Shown: in pieces, positions 56,501 through 59,146 of the stretch
Layout: each line of letters starts with the position of its first letter
How positions within the stretch are numbered: position 1 is the first letter of the stretch
DNA from: Erpobdella octoculata
Lineage: Eukaryota; Annelida; Clitellata; Hirudinida; Erpobdellidae
NCBI GenBank assembly: GCA_963978895.1
Contig: OZ022247.1
Span: forward strand, 21,051,658-21,115,657
Length of the DNA: 64,000 nucleotides
Reading direction: 5' to 3'
Program-made: the position numbers and the translations under genes
The notes under the pieces: model-generated
Databases searched by the model: none
What the model was told of the DNA's origin: nothing
What the model saw: the letters and a program-made list of their open reading frames with translations, nothing else

Positions 56501-59146
56501 TGGTGTTGTAGTACTTTCTGTTGTAGTAGATTCAGTTGTGGTAGTTGGAGTTGTAGTACTTTCTGTTGTAGTAGATTCAGTTGTGGTAGTTGGTGTTGTT
56601 GTCGATTCGGTAGTAGTAGACTCAGTTGTGGTAGTTGGTGTTGTAGTACTTTCTGTTGTAGTAGATTCAGTTGTGGTAGTTGGTGTTGTTGTCGAATCGG
56701 TAGTAGTAGACTCAGTTGTGGTAGTTGGTGTTGTTGTCGAATCGGTTGTTGTAGATTCAGTTGTGGTTGTTGGTGTTGTTGTCGATTCGGAAGTAGTAGA
56801 TTCAGTTGTGGTTGTTGGTGTTGTAGTACTTTCTGTTGTAGTAGATTCAGTTGTTGTAGTTGGTGTTGTTGTCGAATCGGTTGTTGTAGATTCAGTTGTG
56901 GTTGTTGGTGTTGTAGTACTTTCTGTTGTAGTAGATTCAGTTGTGGTAGTTGGTGTTGTAGTACTTTCTGTTGTAGTAGATTCAGTTGTTGTAGTTGGTG
57001 TTGTTGTCGAATCGGTTGTTGTAGATTCAGTTGTGGTTGTTGGTGTTGTAGTACTTTCTGTTGTAGTAGATTCTGTTGTGGTAGTTGGTGTTGTAGTACT
57101 TTCTGTTGTAGTAGATTCCGTTGTTGTAGTTGGTGTTGTTGTCGATTCGGTAGTAGTAGTCTCAGTTGTGGTAGTTGGTGTTGTTGTCGAATCGGTTGTT
57201 GTAGATTCAGTTGTTGTTGTTGGTGTTGTTGTCGATTCGGTAGTAGTAGATTCAGTTGTGGTAGTTGGTGTTGTTGTTGATTCGGTAGTAGTAGATTCAG
57301 TTGTTGTAGTTGGTGTTGTTGTCGAATCGGTTGTTGTAGATTCAGTTGTGGTTGTTGGTGTTGTTGTCGATTCGGAAGTAGTAGATTCAGTTGTGGTTGT
57401 TGGTGTTGTAGTACTTTCTGTTGTAGTAGATTCCGTTGTTGTAGTTGGTGTTGTTGTCGATTCGGTAGTAGTAGTCTCAGTTGTGGTAGTTGGTGTTGTT
57501 GTCGAATCGGTTGTTGTAGATTCAGTTGTGTTAGTTGGTGTTGTAGTACTTTCTGTTGTAGTAGATTCAGTTGTGGTTGTTGGTGTTGTAGTACTTTCTG
57601 TTGTAGTAGATTCTGTTGTGGTAGTTGGTGTTGTAGTACTTTCTGTTGTAGTAGATTCAGTTGTTGTAGTTGGTGTTGTTGTCGAATCGGTTGTTGTAGA
57701 TTCAGTTGTGGTTGTTGGTGTTGTTGTCGATTCGGTAGTAGTAGATTCAGTTGTGGTAGTTGGTGTTGTAGTACTTTCTGTTGTAGTTGATTCAGTTGTT
57801 GTAGTTGGTGTTGTTGTCGAATCGGTTGTAGTAGATTCAGTTGTGGTTGTTGGTGTTGTAGTACTTTCTGTTGTAGTAGATTCTGTTGTGGTAGTTGGTG
57901 TTGTAGTACTTTCTGTTGTAGTAGATTCAGTTGTTGTAGTTGGTGTTGTTGTCGAATCGGTTGTTGTAGATTCAGTTGTGGTTGTTGGTGTTGTTGTCGA
58001 TTCGGTAGTAGTAGATTCAGTTGTGGTAGTTGGTGTTGTAGTACTTTCTGTTGTAGTTGATTCAGTTGTTGTAGTTGGTGTTGTTGTCGAATCGGTTGTT
58101 GTAGATTCAGTTGTGGTTGTTGGTGTTGTAGTACTTTCTGTTGTAGTAGATTCTGTTGTGGTAGTTGGTGTTGTAGTACTTTCTGTTGTAGTAGATTCCG
58201 TTGTTGTAGTTGGTGTTGTTGTCGATTCGGTAGTAGTAGTCTCAGTTGTGGTAGTTGGTGTTGTTGTCGAATCGGTTGTTGTAGATTCAGTTGTGGTAGT
58301 TGGTGTTGTAGTACTTTCTGTTGTAGTAGATTCAGTTGTGGTTGTTGGTGTTGTAGTACTTTCTGTTGTAGTAGATTCTGTTGTGGTAGTTGGTGTTGTA
58401 GTACTTTCTGTTGTAGTAGATTCAGTTGTGGTAGTTGGTGTTGTTGTCGATTCGGTAGTAGTAGACTCAGTTGTGGTAGTTGGTGTTGTAGTACTTTCTG
58501 TTGTAGTAGATTCAGTTGTGGTAGTTGGTGTTGTTGTCGAATCGGTAGTAGTAGACTCAGTTGTGGTAGTTGGTGTTGTTGTCGAATCGGTTGTTGTAGA
58601 TTCAGTTGTGGTTGTTGGTGTTGTTGTCGATTCGGTAGTAGTAGATTCAGTTGTGGTTGTTGGTGTTGTAGTACTTTCTGTTGTAGTAGATTCAGTTGTT
58701 GTAGTTGGTGTTGTTGTCGAATCGGTTGTTGTAGATTCAGTTGTGGTTGTTGGTGTTGTAGTACTTTCTGTTGTAGTAGATTCTGTTGTGGTAGTTGGTG
58801 TTGTAGTACTTTCTGTTGTAGTAGATTCCGTTGTTGTAGTTGGTGTTGTTGTCGATTCGGTAGTAGTAGTCTCAGTTGTGGTAGTTGGTGTTGTTGTCGA
58901 ATCGGTTGTTGTTGATTCAGTTGTGGTAGTTGGTGTTGTAGTACTTTCTGTTGTAGTAGATTCAGTTGTGGTTGTTGGTGTTGTTGTTGATTCGGTAGTA
59001 GTAGATTCAGTTGTTGTCACTTCAGTTGTAGTAGAATCTGTTGTTGTACTTTCTATTGTTGTTGACTCTGTTGTTGTACTTATATGTACGTATGCTATCA
59101 TCATTATTATCACCAGTCCTCTTCTACATGTGTTATATGTATTCAT
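26594..59146 (-). CDS. Giant mucin-like protein, array A with N-terminal signal peptide
   Basis: An uninterrupted 10,850-codon frame. The ATG at 59146 has A at -3, and an in-frame TAA at 59200-59198 lies 51 nt upstream, so this is the first Met of the exon. The N-terminus has a basic stretch (CRR) followed by the hydrophobic GLVIIMMIAYVHI, then STTTES: a signal peptide entering the repeat at once, so the product is probably secreted. The rest is about 700 copies of a 15-residue unit, ESTTTESTTTPTTTT, with Glu/Asp exchange at one site (ESTTTDS) and an ETTTTES variant. It has no Cys, no Lys-rich linkers and no folded domain. Thr/Ser exceed three quarters of residues, as in densely O-glycosylated mucins, and regular acidic residues make it strongly acidic. 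The stop at 26596-26594 and the last residues SDVTGTIFRLFVSGS come from the hAT-like terminus, so the natural C-terminus is probably arrays B and C. The specific role (mucus, glue, peritrophic or surface coat) is not determinable. Confidence 0.75.
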   Translation of the reverse strand: MNTYNTCRRGLVIIMMIAYVHISTTTESTTIESTTTDSTTTEVTTTESTTTESTTTPTTTTESTTTESTTTPTTTTESTTTDSTTTPTTTTETTTTESTTTPTTTTESTTTESTTTPTTTTESTTTESTTTPTTTTESTTTDSTTTPTTTTESTTTESTTTPTTTTESTTTESTTTPTTTTESTTTDSTTTPTTTTESTTTDSTTTPTTTTESTTTESTTTPTTTTESTTTESTTTPTTTTESTTTESTTTPTTTTESTTTESTTTPTTTTESTTTESTTTPTTTTESTTTDSTTTPTTTTETTTTESTTTPTTTTESTTTESTTTPTTTTESTTTESTTTPTTTTESTTTDSTTTPTTTTESTTTESTTTPTTTTESTTTESTTTPTTTTESTTTDSTTTPTTTTESTTTESTTTPTTTTESTTTESTTTPTTTTESTTTDSTTTPTTTTESTTTESTTTPTTTTESTTTESTTTPTTTTESTTTDSTTTPTTTTESTTTESTTTPTTTTESTTTESTTTPTTTTESTTTESTTTPTNTTESTTTDSTTTPTTTTETTTTESTTTPTTTTESTTTESTTTPTTTTESTTSESTTTPTTTTESTTTDSTTTPTTTTESTTTESTTTPTTTTESTTTESTTTPTTTTESTTTDSTTTPTTTTETTTTESTTTPTTTTESTTTESTTTPTTTTESTTTESTTTPTTTTESTTTDSTTTPTTTTESTTTESTTTPTTTTESTTTESTTTPTTTTESTTTDSTTTPTTTTESTTTESTTTPTTTTESTTSESTTTPTTTTESTTTDSTTTPTTTTESTTTDSTTTPTTTTESTTTESTTTPTTTTESTTTESTTTPTTTTESTTTESTTTPTTTTESTTTESTTTPTTTTESTTTESTTTPTTTTESTTTESTTTPTTTTESTTTDSTTTPTTTTETTTTESTTTPTTTTESTTTESTTTPTTTTESTTTESTTTPTTTTESTTTDSTTTPTTTTESTTTESTTTPTTTTESTTTESTTTPTTTTESTTTDSTTTPTTTTESTTTESTTTPTTTTESTTTESTTTPTTTTESTTTDSTTTPTTTTESTTTESTTTPTTTTESTTTESTTTLTTTTESTTTDSTTTTTTTTESTTTESTTTPTTTTESTTTESTTTPTTTTESTTTESTTTPTTTTESTTTDSTTTPTTTTESTTTESTTTPTTTTESTTSESTTTPTTTTESTTTDSTTTPTTTTESTTTDSTTTPTTTTESTTTESTTTPTTTTESTTTESTTTPTTTTESTTTESTTTPTTTTESTTTESTTTPTSTTESTTTESTTTPTTTTESTTTDSTTTPTTTTESTTTESTTTPTTTTESTTTESTTTPTTTTESTTTDSTTTPTTTTETTTTESTTTPTTTTESTTTESTTTPTTTTESTTTESTTTPTTTTESTTTDSTTTPTTTTESTTTESTTTPTTTTESTTTESTTTPTTTTESTTTDSTTTPTTTTESTTTESTTTPTTTTESTTTESTTTPTTTTESTTTESTTTPTTTTESTTTESTTTPTSTTESTTTESTTTPTTTTESTTTDSTTTPTTTTESTTTESTTTPTTTTESTTTESTTTPTTTTESTTTDSTTTPTTTTETTTTESTTTPTTTTESTTTESTTTPTTTTESTTTESTTTPTTTTESTTTDSTTTPTTTTESSTTESTTTPTTTTESTTNESTTTPTTTAESTTTDSTTTPTTTTESTTTDSTTTPTTTTESTTTESTTTPTTSTESTTTESTTTPTTTTESTTTDSTTTPTTTTETTTTESTTTPTTTTESTTTESTTTPTTTTESTTTESTTTPTTTTESTTTESTTTPTTTTESTTTDSTTTPTTTTETTTTESTTTPTTTTESTTTESTTTPTTTTESTTTESTTTPTTTTESTTTDSTTTPTTTTESTTTESTTTPTTTTESTTTESTTTPTTTTESTTTDSTTTPTTTTESTTTESTTTPTTTTESTTTESTTTPTTTTESTTTESTTTPTTTTESTTTESTTTPTTTTESTTTDSTTTPTTTTESTTTESTTTPTTTTESTTTESTTTPTTTTESTTTDSTTTPTTTTESTTTESTTTPTTTTESTTTESTTTPTTTTESTTTESTTTPTTTTESTTTESTTTPTSTTESTTTESTTTPTTTTESTTTDSTTTPTTTTESTTTESTTTPTTTTESTTTESTTTPTTTTESTTTDSTTTPTTTTETTTTESTTTPTTTTESTTTESTTTPTTTTESTTTESTTTPTTTTESTTTESTTTPTTTTESTTTESTTTPTTTTESTSTESTTTPTSTTESTTTESTTTPTTTTESTTTDSTTTESTTTESTTTPTTTTESTTTESTTTPTTTTESTTTDSTTTTTTTTESTTTESTTTPTTTTESTTTDSTTTPTTTTESTTTESTTTPTTTTESTTTESTTTPTTTTESTTTDSTTTPTTTTESTTTESTTTPTTPTESTTTESTTTPTTTAESTTTDSTTTPTTTTESTTTESTTTPTTTTESTTTESTTTPTTTTESTTTDSTTTTTTTTESTTIESTTTPTTTTESTTTESTTTPTTTTESTTTESTTTPTTTTESTTTESTTTPTTTTESTTTESTTTPTTTTESTTTDSTTTPTTTTESTTTESTTTPTTTTESTTTESTTTPTTTTESTTTESTTTPTTTTESTTTESTTTPTTTTESTTTESTTTPTTTTESTTTDSTTTPTTTTESTTTESTTTPTTTTESTTTDSTTTPTTTTESTTTESTTTPTTTTESTTTESTTTPTTTTETTTTESTTTPTTTTESTTTESTTTPTTTTESTTTESTTTPTTTTESTTTDSTTTPTTTTESTTTESTTTPTTTTESTTTESTTTPTTTTESTTTDSTTTPTTTTESTTTESTTTPTTTTESTTTESTTTPTTTTESTTTESTTTPTTTTETTTTESTTTPTTTTESTTTESTTTPTTTTESTTTESTTTPTTTTESTTTDSTTTPTTTTESTTTESTTTPTTTTESTTTEPTTTPTTTAESTTTDSTTTPTTTTESTTTDSTTTPTTTTESTTTESTTTPTTTTESTTTESTTTPTTTTESTTTESTTTPTTTTESTTTESTTTPTTTTESTSTESTTTPTSTTESTTTESITTPTTTTESTTTDSTTTESTTTESTTTPTTTTESTTTESTTTPTTTTESTTTDSTTTTTTTTESTTTESTTTPTTTTESTTTDSTTTPTTTTESTTTESTTTPTTTTESTTTESTTTPTTTTESTTTDSTKTPTTTTETTTTESTTTPTTTTESTTTESTTTPTTTTESTTTESTTTPTTTTESTTTESTTTPTTTTESTTTESTTTPTTTTESTSTESTTTPTSTTESTTTESTTTPTTTTESTTTDSTTTESTTTESTTTPTTTTESTTTESTTTPTTTTESTTTDSTTTPTTTTESTTTESTTTPTTTTESTTTESTTTPTTTTESTTTDSTTTPTTTTESTTTESTTTPTTTTESTTTESTTTPTTTTESTTTDSTTTTTTTTESTTIESTTTPTTTTESTTTESTTTPTTTTESTTTESTTTPTTTTESTTTESTTTPTTTTESTTTESTTTPTTTTESTTTDSTTTPTTTTESTTTESTTTPTTTTESTTTESTTTPTTTTESTTTESTTTPTTTTESTTTESTTTPTTTTESTTTDSTTTPTTTTESTTTESTTTPTTTTESTTTESTTTPTTTTETTTTESTTTPTTTTESTTTESTTTPTTTTESTTTESTTTPTTTTESTTTDSTTTPTTTTESTTTESTTTPTTTTESTTTESTTTPTTTTESTTTDSTTTPTTTTESTTTESTTTPTTTTESTTTESTTTPTTTTESTTTESTTTPTTTTETTTTESTTTPTTTTESTTTESTTTPTTTTESTTTESTTTPTTTTESTTTDSTTTPTTTTESTTTESTTTPTTTTESTTTEPTTTPTTTAESTTTDSTTTPTTTTESTTTDSTTTPTTTTESTTTESTTTPTTTTESTTTESTTTPTTTTESTTTESTTTPTTTTESTTTESTTTPTTTTESTTTDSTTTESTTTESTTTPTTTTESTTTESTTTPTTTTESTTTDSTTTTTTTTESTTTESTTTPTTTTESTTTDSTTTPTTTTESTTTESTTPPTTTTESTTTESTTTPTTTTESTTTDSTTTPTTTTESTTTESTTTPTTPTESTTTESTTTPTTTAESTTTDSTTTPTTTTESTTTESTTTPTTTTESTTTESTTTPTTTTESTTTDSTTTTTTTTESTTIESTTTPTTTTESSTTESTTTPTTTTESTTTESTTTPTTTTESTTTESTTTPTTTTESTTTESTTTPTTTTESTTTDSTTTPTTTTESTTTESTTTPTTTTESTTTESTTTPTTTTESTTTESTTTPTTTTESTTTESTTTPTTTTESTTTDSTTTPTTTTESTTTESTTTPTTTTESTTTESTTTPTTTTETTTTESTTTPTTTTESTTTESTTTPTTTTESTTTESTTTPTTTTESTTTDSTTTPTTTTESTTTESTTTPTTTTESTTTESTTTPTTTTESTTTDSTTTPTTTTESTTTESTTTPTTTTESTTTESTTTPTTTTESTTTESTTTPTTTTETTTTESTTTPTTTTESTTTESTTTPTTTTESTTTESTTTPTTTTESTTTDSTTTPTTTTESTTTESTTTPTTTTESTTTEPTTTPTTTAESTTTDSTTTPTTTTESTTTESTTTPTTTTESTTTESTTTPTTTTESTTTESTTTPTTTTESTSTESTTTPTSTTESTTTESTTTPTTTTESTTTDSTTTESTTTESTTTPTTTTESTTTESTTTPTTTTESTTTDSTTTTTTTTESTTTESTTTPTTTTESTTTDSTTTPTTTTESTTTESTTTPTTTTESTTTESTTTPTTTTESTTTESTTTPTTTTESTTTESTTTPTTTTESTTTDSTTTPTTTTESTTTESTTTPTNTTESTTTESTTTPTTTTESTTTESTTTPTTTTESTTTESTTTPTTTTESTTTELTTTPTTTTESTTTDSTTTPTTTTESTTTESTTTPTTTTESTTTESTTTPTTTTESTTTESTTTPTTTTESTTTESTTTPTTTTESTTIESTTTPTTTTESTTTESTTTPTTTTESTTTESTTTPTTTTESTTTESTTTPTTTTESTTTESTTTPTTTTESTTTDSTTTPTTTTETTTTESTTTPTTTTESTTTESTTTPTTTTEFTTTESTTTPTTTTENTTTESTTTPTTTTESTTTESTTTPTTTTESTTTESTTTPTTTTESTTTDSTTTDSTTTPTTTTESSTTESTTTPTTTTESTTTESTTTPTTTTESTTTESTTTPTSTTESTTTESTTTPTTTTESTTTDSTTTPTTTTESTTTESTTTPTTTTESTTTESTTTPTTTTESTTTESTTTPTTTTESTTTESTTPPTTTTESTTTDSTTTPTTTTETTTTESTTTPTTTTESTTTESTTTPTTTTESTTTESTTTPTTTTESTSTESTTTPTSTTESTTTESTTTPTTTTEFTTTDSTTTPTTTTESTTTDSTTTTTTTTESTTIESTTTPTTTTESTTTESTTTPTTTTESTTTESTTTPTTSTESTTTESTTTPTTTTESTTTESTTTLTTTTESTTTESTTTPTTTTESTTTDSTTTPTTTTETTTTESTTTPTTTTESTTTESTTTPTTTTESTTTESTTTPTTTTETTTTESTTTPTTTTESTTTESTTTPTTTTESTTTATTTTESTTTDSTTTPTTTTESTTTESTTTPTTTTESTTTESTTPPTTTTESTTTDSTTTPTSTTETTTTESTTTPTTTTESTTTESTTTPTTTTESTTTESTTTPTTTTESTSTESTTTPTSTTESTTTESTTTPTTTTEFTTTDSTTTPTTTTESTTTESTTTPTTTTESTTTESTTTPTTTTESTTTDSTTTPTTTTETTTTESTTTPTTTTESTTTESTTTPTTTTESTTTESTTSPTTTTESTTTDSTTTPTTTTESTTTESTTTPTTTTESTTTESTTTPTTTTESTTTDSTTTPTTTTESTTTDSTTTPTTTTESTTTESTTTPTTTTESTTTESTTTLTTTTESTTTESTTTPTTTTESTTTDSTTTPTTTTETTTTESTTTPTTTTESTTTESTTTPTTTTESTTTESTTSPTTTTESTTTDSTTTPTTTTESTTTESTTTPTTTTESTTTESTTTPKTTTESTTTDSTTTPTTTTESTTTDSTTTPTTTTESTTTESTTTPTTTTESTTTESTTTPTTTTESTTTDSTTTTTTTTESTTIESTTTPTTTTESTTTESTTTPTTTTESTTTESTTTPTTTTESTTTESTTTPITTTESTTTESTTTPTTTTESTTTESTTTPTTTTESTTTDSTTTPTTTTESTTTESTTTPTTTTESTTTESTTTPTTTTESTTTESTTTPTTTTESTTTDSTTTPTTTTETTTTESTTTPTTTTESTTTESTTTPTTTTESTTTESTTTPTTTTESTTTDSTTTPTTTTESTTTESTTTPTTTTESTTTESTTTPTTTTESTTTESTTTPTTTTESTTTDSTTTPTTTTESTTTDSTTTPTTTTESTTTESTTTPTITTESTTTDSTTTPNTTTESTKTESTTTPTTTTESTTTESTATQTTTTESTTTESTTTPTSTTESTTTESTTTPTTTTESTTTDSTTTPTTTTESTTTESTTTPTTTTESTTTESTTTPTTTTESTTTDSTTTPTTTTETTTTESTTTPTTTKESTTTESTTTPTTTTESTTTESTTTPTTTTESTTTDSTTTDSTTTPTTTTESSTTESTTTPTTTTESTTTESTTTPTTTTESTTTDSTTTPTTTTESTTTESTTTPTTTIESTTTESTTTPTTTTESTTTDSTTTPTTTTESTTTESTTTPTTTTESTTTESTTTPTTTTKSTTTESTTTPTTTTESTTTDSTTTTTTTTESTTIESTTTPTTTTESTTTESTTTPTTTTESTTTESTTTPTTTTKSTTTDSTTTPTTTTESTTTESTTTPTTTTESTTTESTTPTTTTESTTTDLTTTPTTTTESTTTESTTTPTTTTESTTTDSTTTPTTTTESTTTESTTTPTTTTESTTTESTTTPTTTTKSTTTESTTTPTTTTESTTTDSTTTTTTTTESTTIESTTTPTTTTESTTTESTTTPTTTTESTTTESTTTPTTTTKSTTTDSTTTPTTTTESTTTESTTTPTTTTESTTTESTTPTTTTESTTTDLTTTPITTTESTTTESTTTPTTTTESTTTDSTTTPTTTTESTTTESTTTPTTTTESTTTESTTTPTTTTESTTTDSTTTPTTTTESTTTESTTTPTTTTESTTTESTTTPTTTTESSTTESTTTPTTTTESTTTESSTTPTTTTESTTTDSTTTDSTTTPTTTTESSTTESTTTPTTTTESTTTESTTTPTTTTESTTTDLTTTPTTTTESTTTESTTTPTTTSESTTTESTTTPTTTTETTTTDSTTTPTTTTESTTTESTTTPTTATESTTTESTTTPTTTTESTTTESTTTPTTTTESTTTESTTTPTTTTESTTTESTTTPTTTTESTTTESTTTPTTTTESTTTDSTTTPTTTTESTTTESTTTPTTKTKSTTTESTTTPTTTTESTTTESTTTPTTTTESTTTESTTTPTSTTESTTTESTTTSTTTTESATTDSTKTPTTTTESTTTDSTTTPTTTTESTTTESTTTPTTTTESTTTESTTTLTTTTESTTTESTTTPTTTTESTTTDSTTTPTIITESTTTESTTTPTTTNESTTTESTTTPTTTTESTTTESTTTPTTTTESTTTDSTTTPTTTTESTTTESTTTPTTTTESTTTEPTTTPTTTTESTTTDSTTTPTTTTESTTTESTTTPTTTTESTTTESNTTTTTTTGSTTTESTTTPTTTTTESTTTESTTTPTTTTESTTTDSTTTPTTTTESTTTESTTTPTTTTESTTTDSTTTPTTTTESTTTDSTTTPTTTTESTTTESTTTPTTTTESTTTDSTTTPTTTTDSTTTESITTPTTTTDSTTTESTTTPTTTTESTTTESTTTPTTTTESTTTDSTTTPTTTTESTTTESTTTPTTTTESTTTESTTKTTTTTESTTTESTTTPTTTTESTTTDSTTTPTTTTESTTTESNTSPTTTTESTTTPTTTTESTTTDSTTTPTTTTESITTESTTTPTTTTESTSTESTTTPTTTTESTTTESTTTPTTITTESTTTESTTTPTTTAESTTTDSTTTPTTTTESTSTESTTTPTTTTESTTTDSSTTPTTTTDSTTTESTTTRTTTTDSTTTESTTTPTTTTESTTTDSTTTLTTTTESTTTESTTTPTTTPTESTTTESTTTPTTTTESTTTDSTTTPTTTTESTTTESITTPTTTTESTTTDSTTTPTTTTESTTTESTTTPTTTTESTTTESTTTPTTTTESFTTESTTTQTTTTESTTTESTTTPTSTTESTTTESTTTPTTTTESTTTDSTTTPTTTTKSTTTESTTTSTTTTESTTTDSTTTPTTTTESTTTESTTTPTTTTESTTTESTTTTTSTTTTESSTTDSTTTPTTTTESTTTESTTTPTTTTESTTTESTTTPTTTTESTTTESTTTPTTTTTESTTTESTTTRTTTTESTTTDSTTTPTTTTESTTTESTTTPTTTTESTTTDSTTTPTTTTESTTTESTTTPTTTTESTTTESTTTPTTTTESTTTESTTTPTTTTESTTTDSTTTPTATTEYTTTPTTTTESTTTESTTTPTTTTESTTTDSTTTPTTTTESTISESTTTPTTTTESTTTESTTTPTTTTESTTTESTTTPTTTTTESTTTESTTTLTTTTESTTTDSTTTPTTTTESTITESTTTPTTTTESTTTDSTTTPTTTTESTTTESTTTPTTTTESTTTESTITPTTTAESTTTESTTTPTTTTESTTTDSTTTPTTTTESTTTESTTTPTTTTTESTTTESTTTLTTTTESTTTDSTTTPTTTTESTTTESTTTPTTTTESTTTDSTTTPTTTTESTTTESTTTPTTTTESTTTESTITPTTTAESTTTESTTTPTTTTESSTTDSTTTPTTTIESTTTESTTTPTTTTESTTTESTTTPTTTTESTTTDSTTTPTTTTESTTTESTTTPTTTTESTTTESTTTTTPTTTTESTTTDSTTTPTTTTESTTTKSTTTPTTTTESTTTESTTTPTITTESTTTESTTTPTTTTTESTTTESTTTPTTTTESTTTDSTTTPTTTTDSTTTESTTTPTTTTESTTTESTTTPTTTTESTTTESTTTPTTTTESTTTDSTTTPTTTTESTTTESTTTPTTTESTTTESTTTLTTTTESTTTESTTTPTTTTKSTTTDSTTTPTTTTESTTTESTTTPTTTTESTTTESTTTPTTTTESSTTDSTTKPTTTTESTTTESTKTTTPTTTTESSTTDSTTTPTTTTESTTTESTTTPTTTTTESTTTESTTTPTTTTESTTTESTTTPTTTTESTTTESTTTPTTTTESTTTDSTTTPTTTTESTTTDSTTTPTTTTESTTTESTTTPTTTTESTTTESTTTPTTTTESTTTDLTTTPTTESTTTPTTESTTTDSTTTPTTTTESTTTESTTTPTTTTESTTTESTTTPTTTTESTTTESTTTPTTTTTESTTTESTTTLTTTTESTTTDSTTTLTTTTESTTTESTTTPTTTTESTTTDSTTTPTTTTESTTTESTTTPTTTTKSTTTDSTTTPTTTTESTTTESTTTPTTRTESTTTESTTTPTTTTDSTTTESTTTPTTTTESTTTESITTPTSTTESTTTESTTTPTTTTESTTTNSTKTPTTTTESTTTESTTTPTITTESTTTESTTTPTTTTESTTTESTTTPTTTTESTTTESTTTLTTTTESTTTESTTTPTTTTESTTTESTTTPTTTTESTTTESTTTPTTTTEYTTTDSTTTPTTTTESATTESTTTPTTTTESTTTESTTTLTTTTESTTTDSTTTPTTTTESTTTESTTTPTTTTESTTTESTTTPTTTTESTTTESTTTPTTTTESTTTESITTPTSTTESTTTESTTTPTTTTESTTTDSTTTPTTTTESTPTESTTTPTTTTESTATESTTTPTTTTESTTTESTPTPTTTTESTSTESTTKQTSTTESSTTESTTTPTTTTESTTTDSTTTPTTTTESTTTESTTTPTTTTESATTDSTTTPTTTTESTTPTTTTESTTTESTTTPTTTTESTTIESTTTPTTTTKSTTTDSTTTPTTTTESTTTESTTTPTTRTESTTTESTTTPTTTTESTTTESTKTPTSTTESTTTPTTTTESTTTESTTTTTPTTTTKSTTTDSTTTPTTTTESSTTESKTTPTTTTESTTTESTTTPTITTESTTTKSTTTPTTTTESNTTESITTPTTTIESTTTESTTTTTPTTTTESTTTDSTTTPTTTTEGTTTESTTTPTTTTESTTTESTTTPTTTTVSTTSDSTTTPTTTTESTTTESTTTPTTTTESSTTESTTTPTTTTDSTTTESTTTPTTTTESTTTESTITPTTTTETTTTESTTTESTTTPTTKTESTTTEITTTPTTKIESTTTESSTTPTTTTESTTTNSTTTQTTTTESTTTESTTTPTTTTESTTTESTTTPTTTTESTTTESTTTPTTTTESTTTESTTTPTTTTDSTTTESNTTPTNPTESTTTESTTTPTTTTESTTTESTTTPTTTTDSTTTESTTTPTTTTESTTTESTTTPTTTTESTTTESTITPTTTTESTTTESTTTPTTTTESTTADLTTTPTTTNESTTTESTTTPTTSTESTTTDSTRTLTTTTESTTTVLTTTLTTSDVTGTIFRLFVSGS
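26643..26650. repeat. Right 8-bp target-site duplication GTAGTTAG
   Basis: It abuts the element's right terminus ...GACATCACTA and is identical to 25574-25581. The same octamer follows the right end of the related element at 6653-6660. Confidence 0.85.
37320..38485 (-). repeat. 582-bp tandem duplication in array A
   Basis: Two adjacent copies with constant offset 582 bp (for example the GTTGTCAAATCAG/TTGTCAAATCAG block at about 37406/37988, and the single-codon-short unit GTTGGTGTTGTCGATTCGG at about 37440/38022). Because 582 is 13 units minus one codon, both copies carry the same one-codon deletion. Confidence 0.75.
44580..51500 (-). repeat. Large segmental duplications (2235 and 2805 bp offsets) in array A
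   Basis: Rare variants act as landmarks. GTCGGTTCGG (coding Glu-Pro instead of Glu-Ser) occurs at 45051, 47286 and 50091, steps of 2235 and 2805 bp. TTCTGTGGTA occurs at 45551 and 47786, step 2235. The joined module TTGTTGTCGAATCGG after GATTCAG occurs at 44731, 46966, 48976, 49681 and 52141. All steps are multiples of 15. Confidence 0.75.

Larger units (their letters stand above)
26651..59080 (-). repeat. 45-bp coding minisatellite, array A
   Basis: The consensus unit on the coding strand is ACT ACC ACA ACT GAA TCT then ACT ACT ACC GAA TCG then ACA ACA ACA CCA. Each Thr position keeps its own favoured codon, so the register is 45 nt although the protein looks like 5-residue modules. Length changes seen between copies are multiples of 3, usually 15 nt. 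The plus strand is correspondingly GT-rich with few C. Confidence 0.95.

Noticed and set aside
6653..59080. CRISPR array or non-coding satellite
   Set aside because: No repeat-spacer pattern, and length changes keep the frame over more than 17,000 codons, which points to coding DNA.
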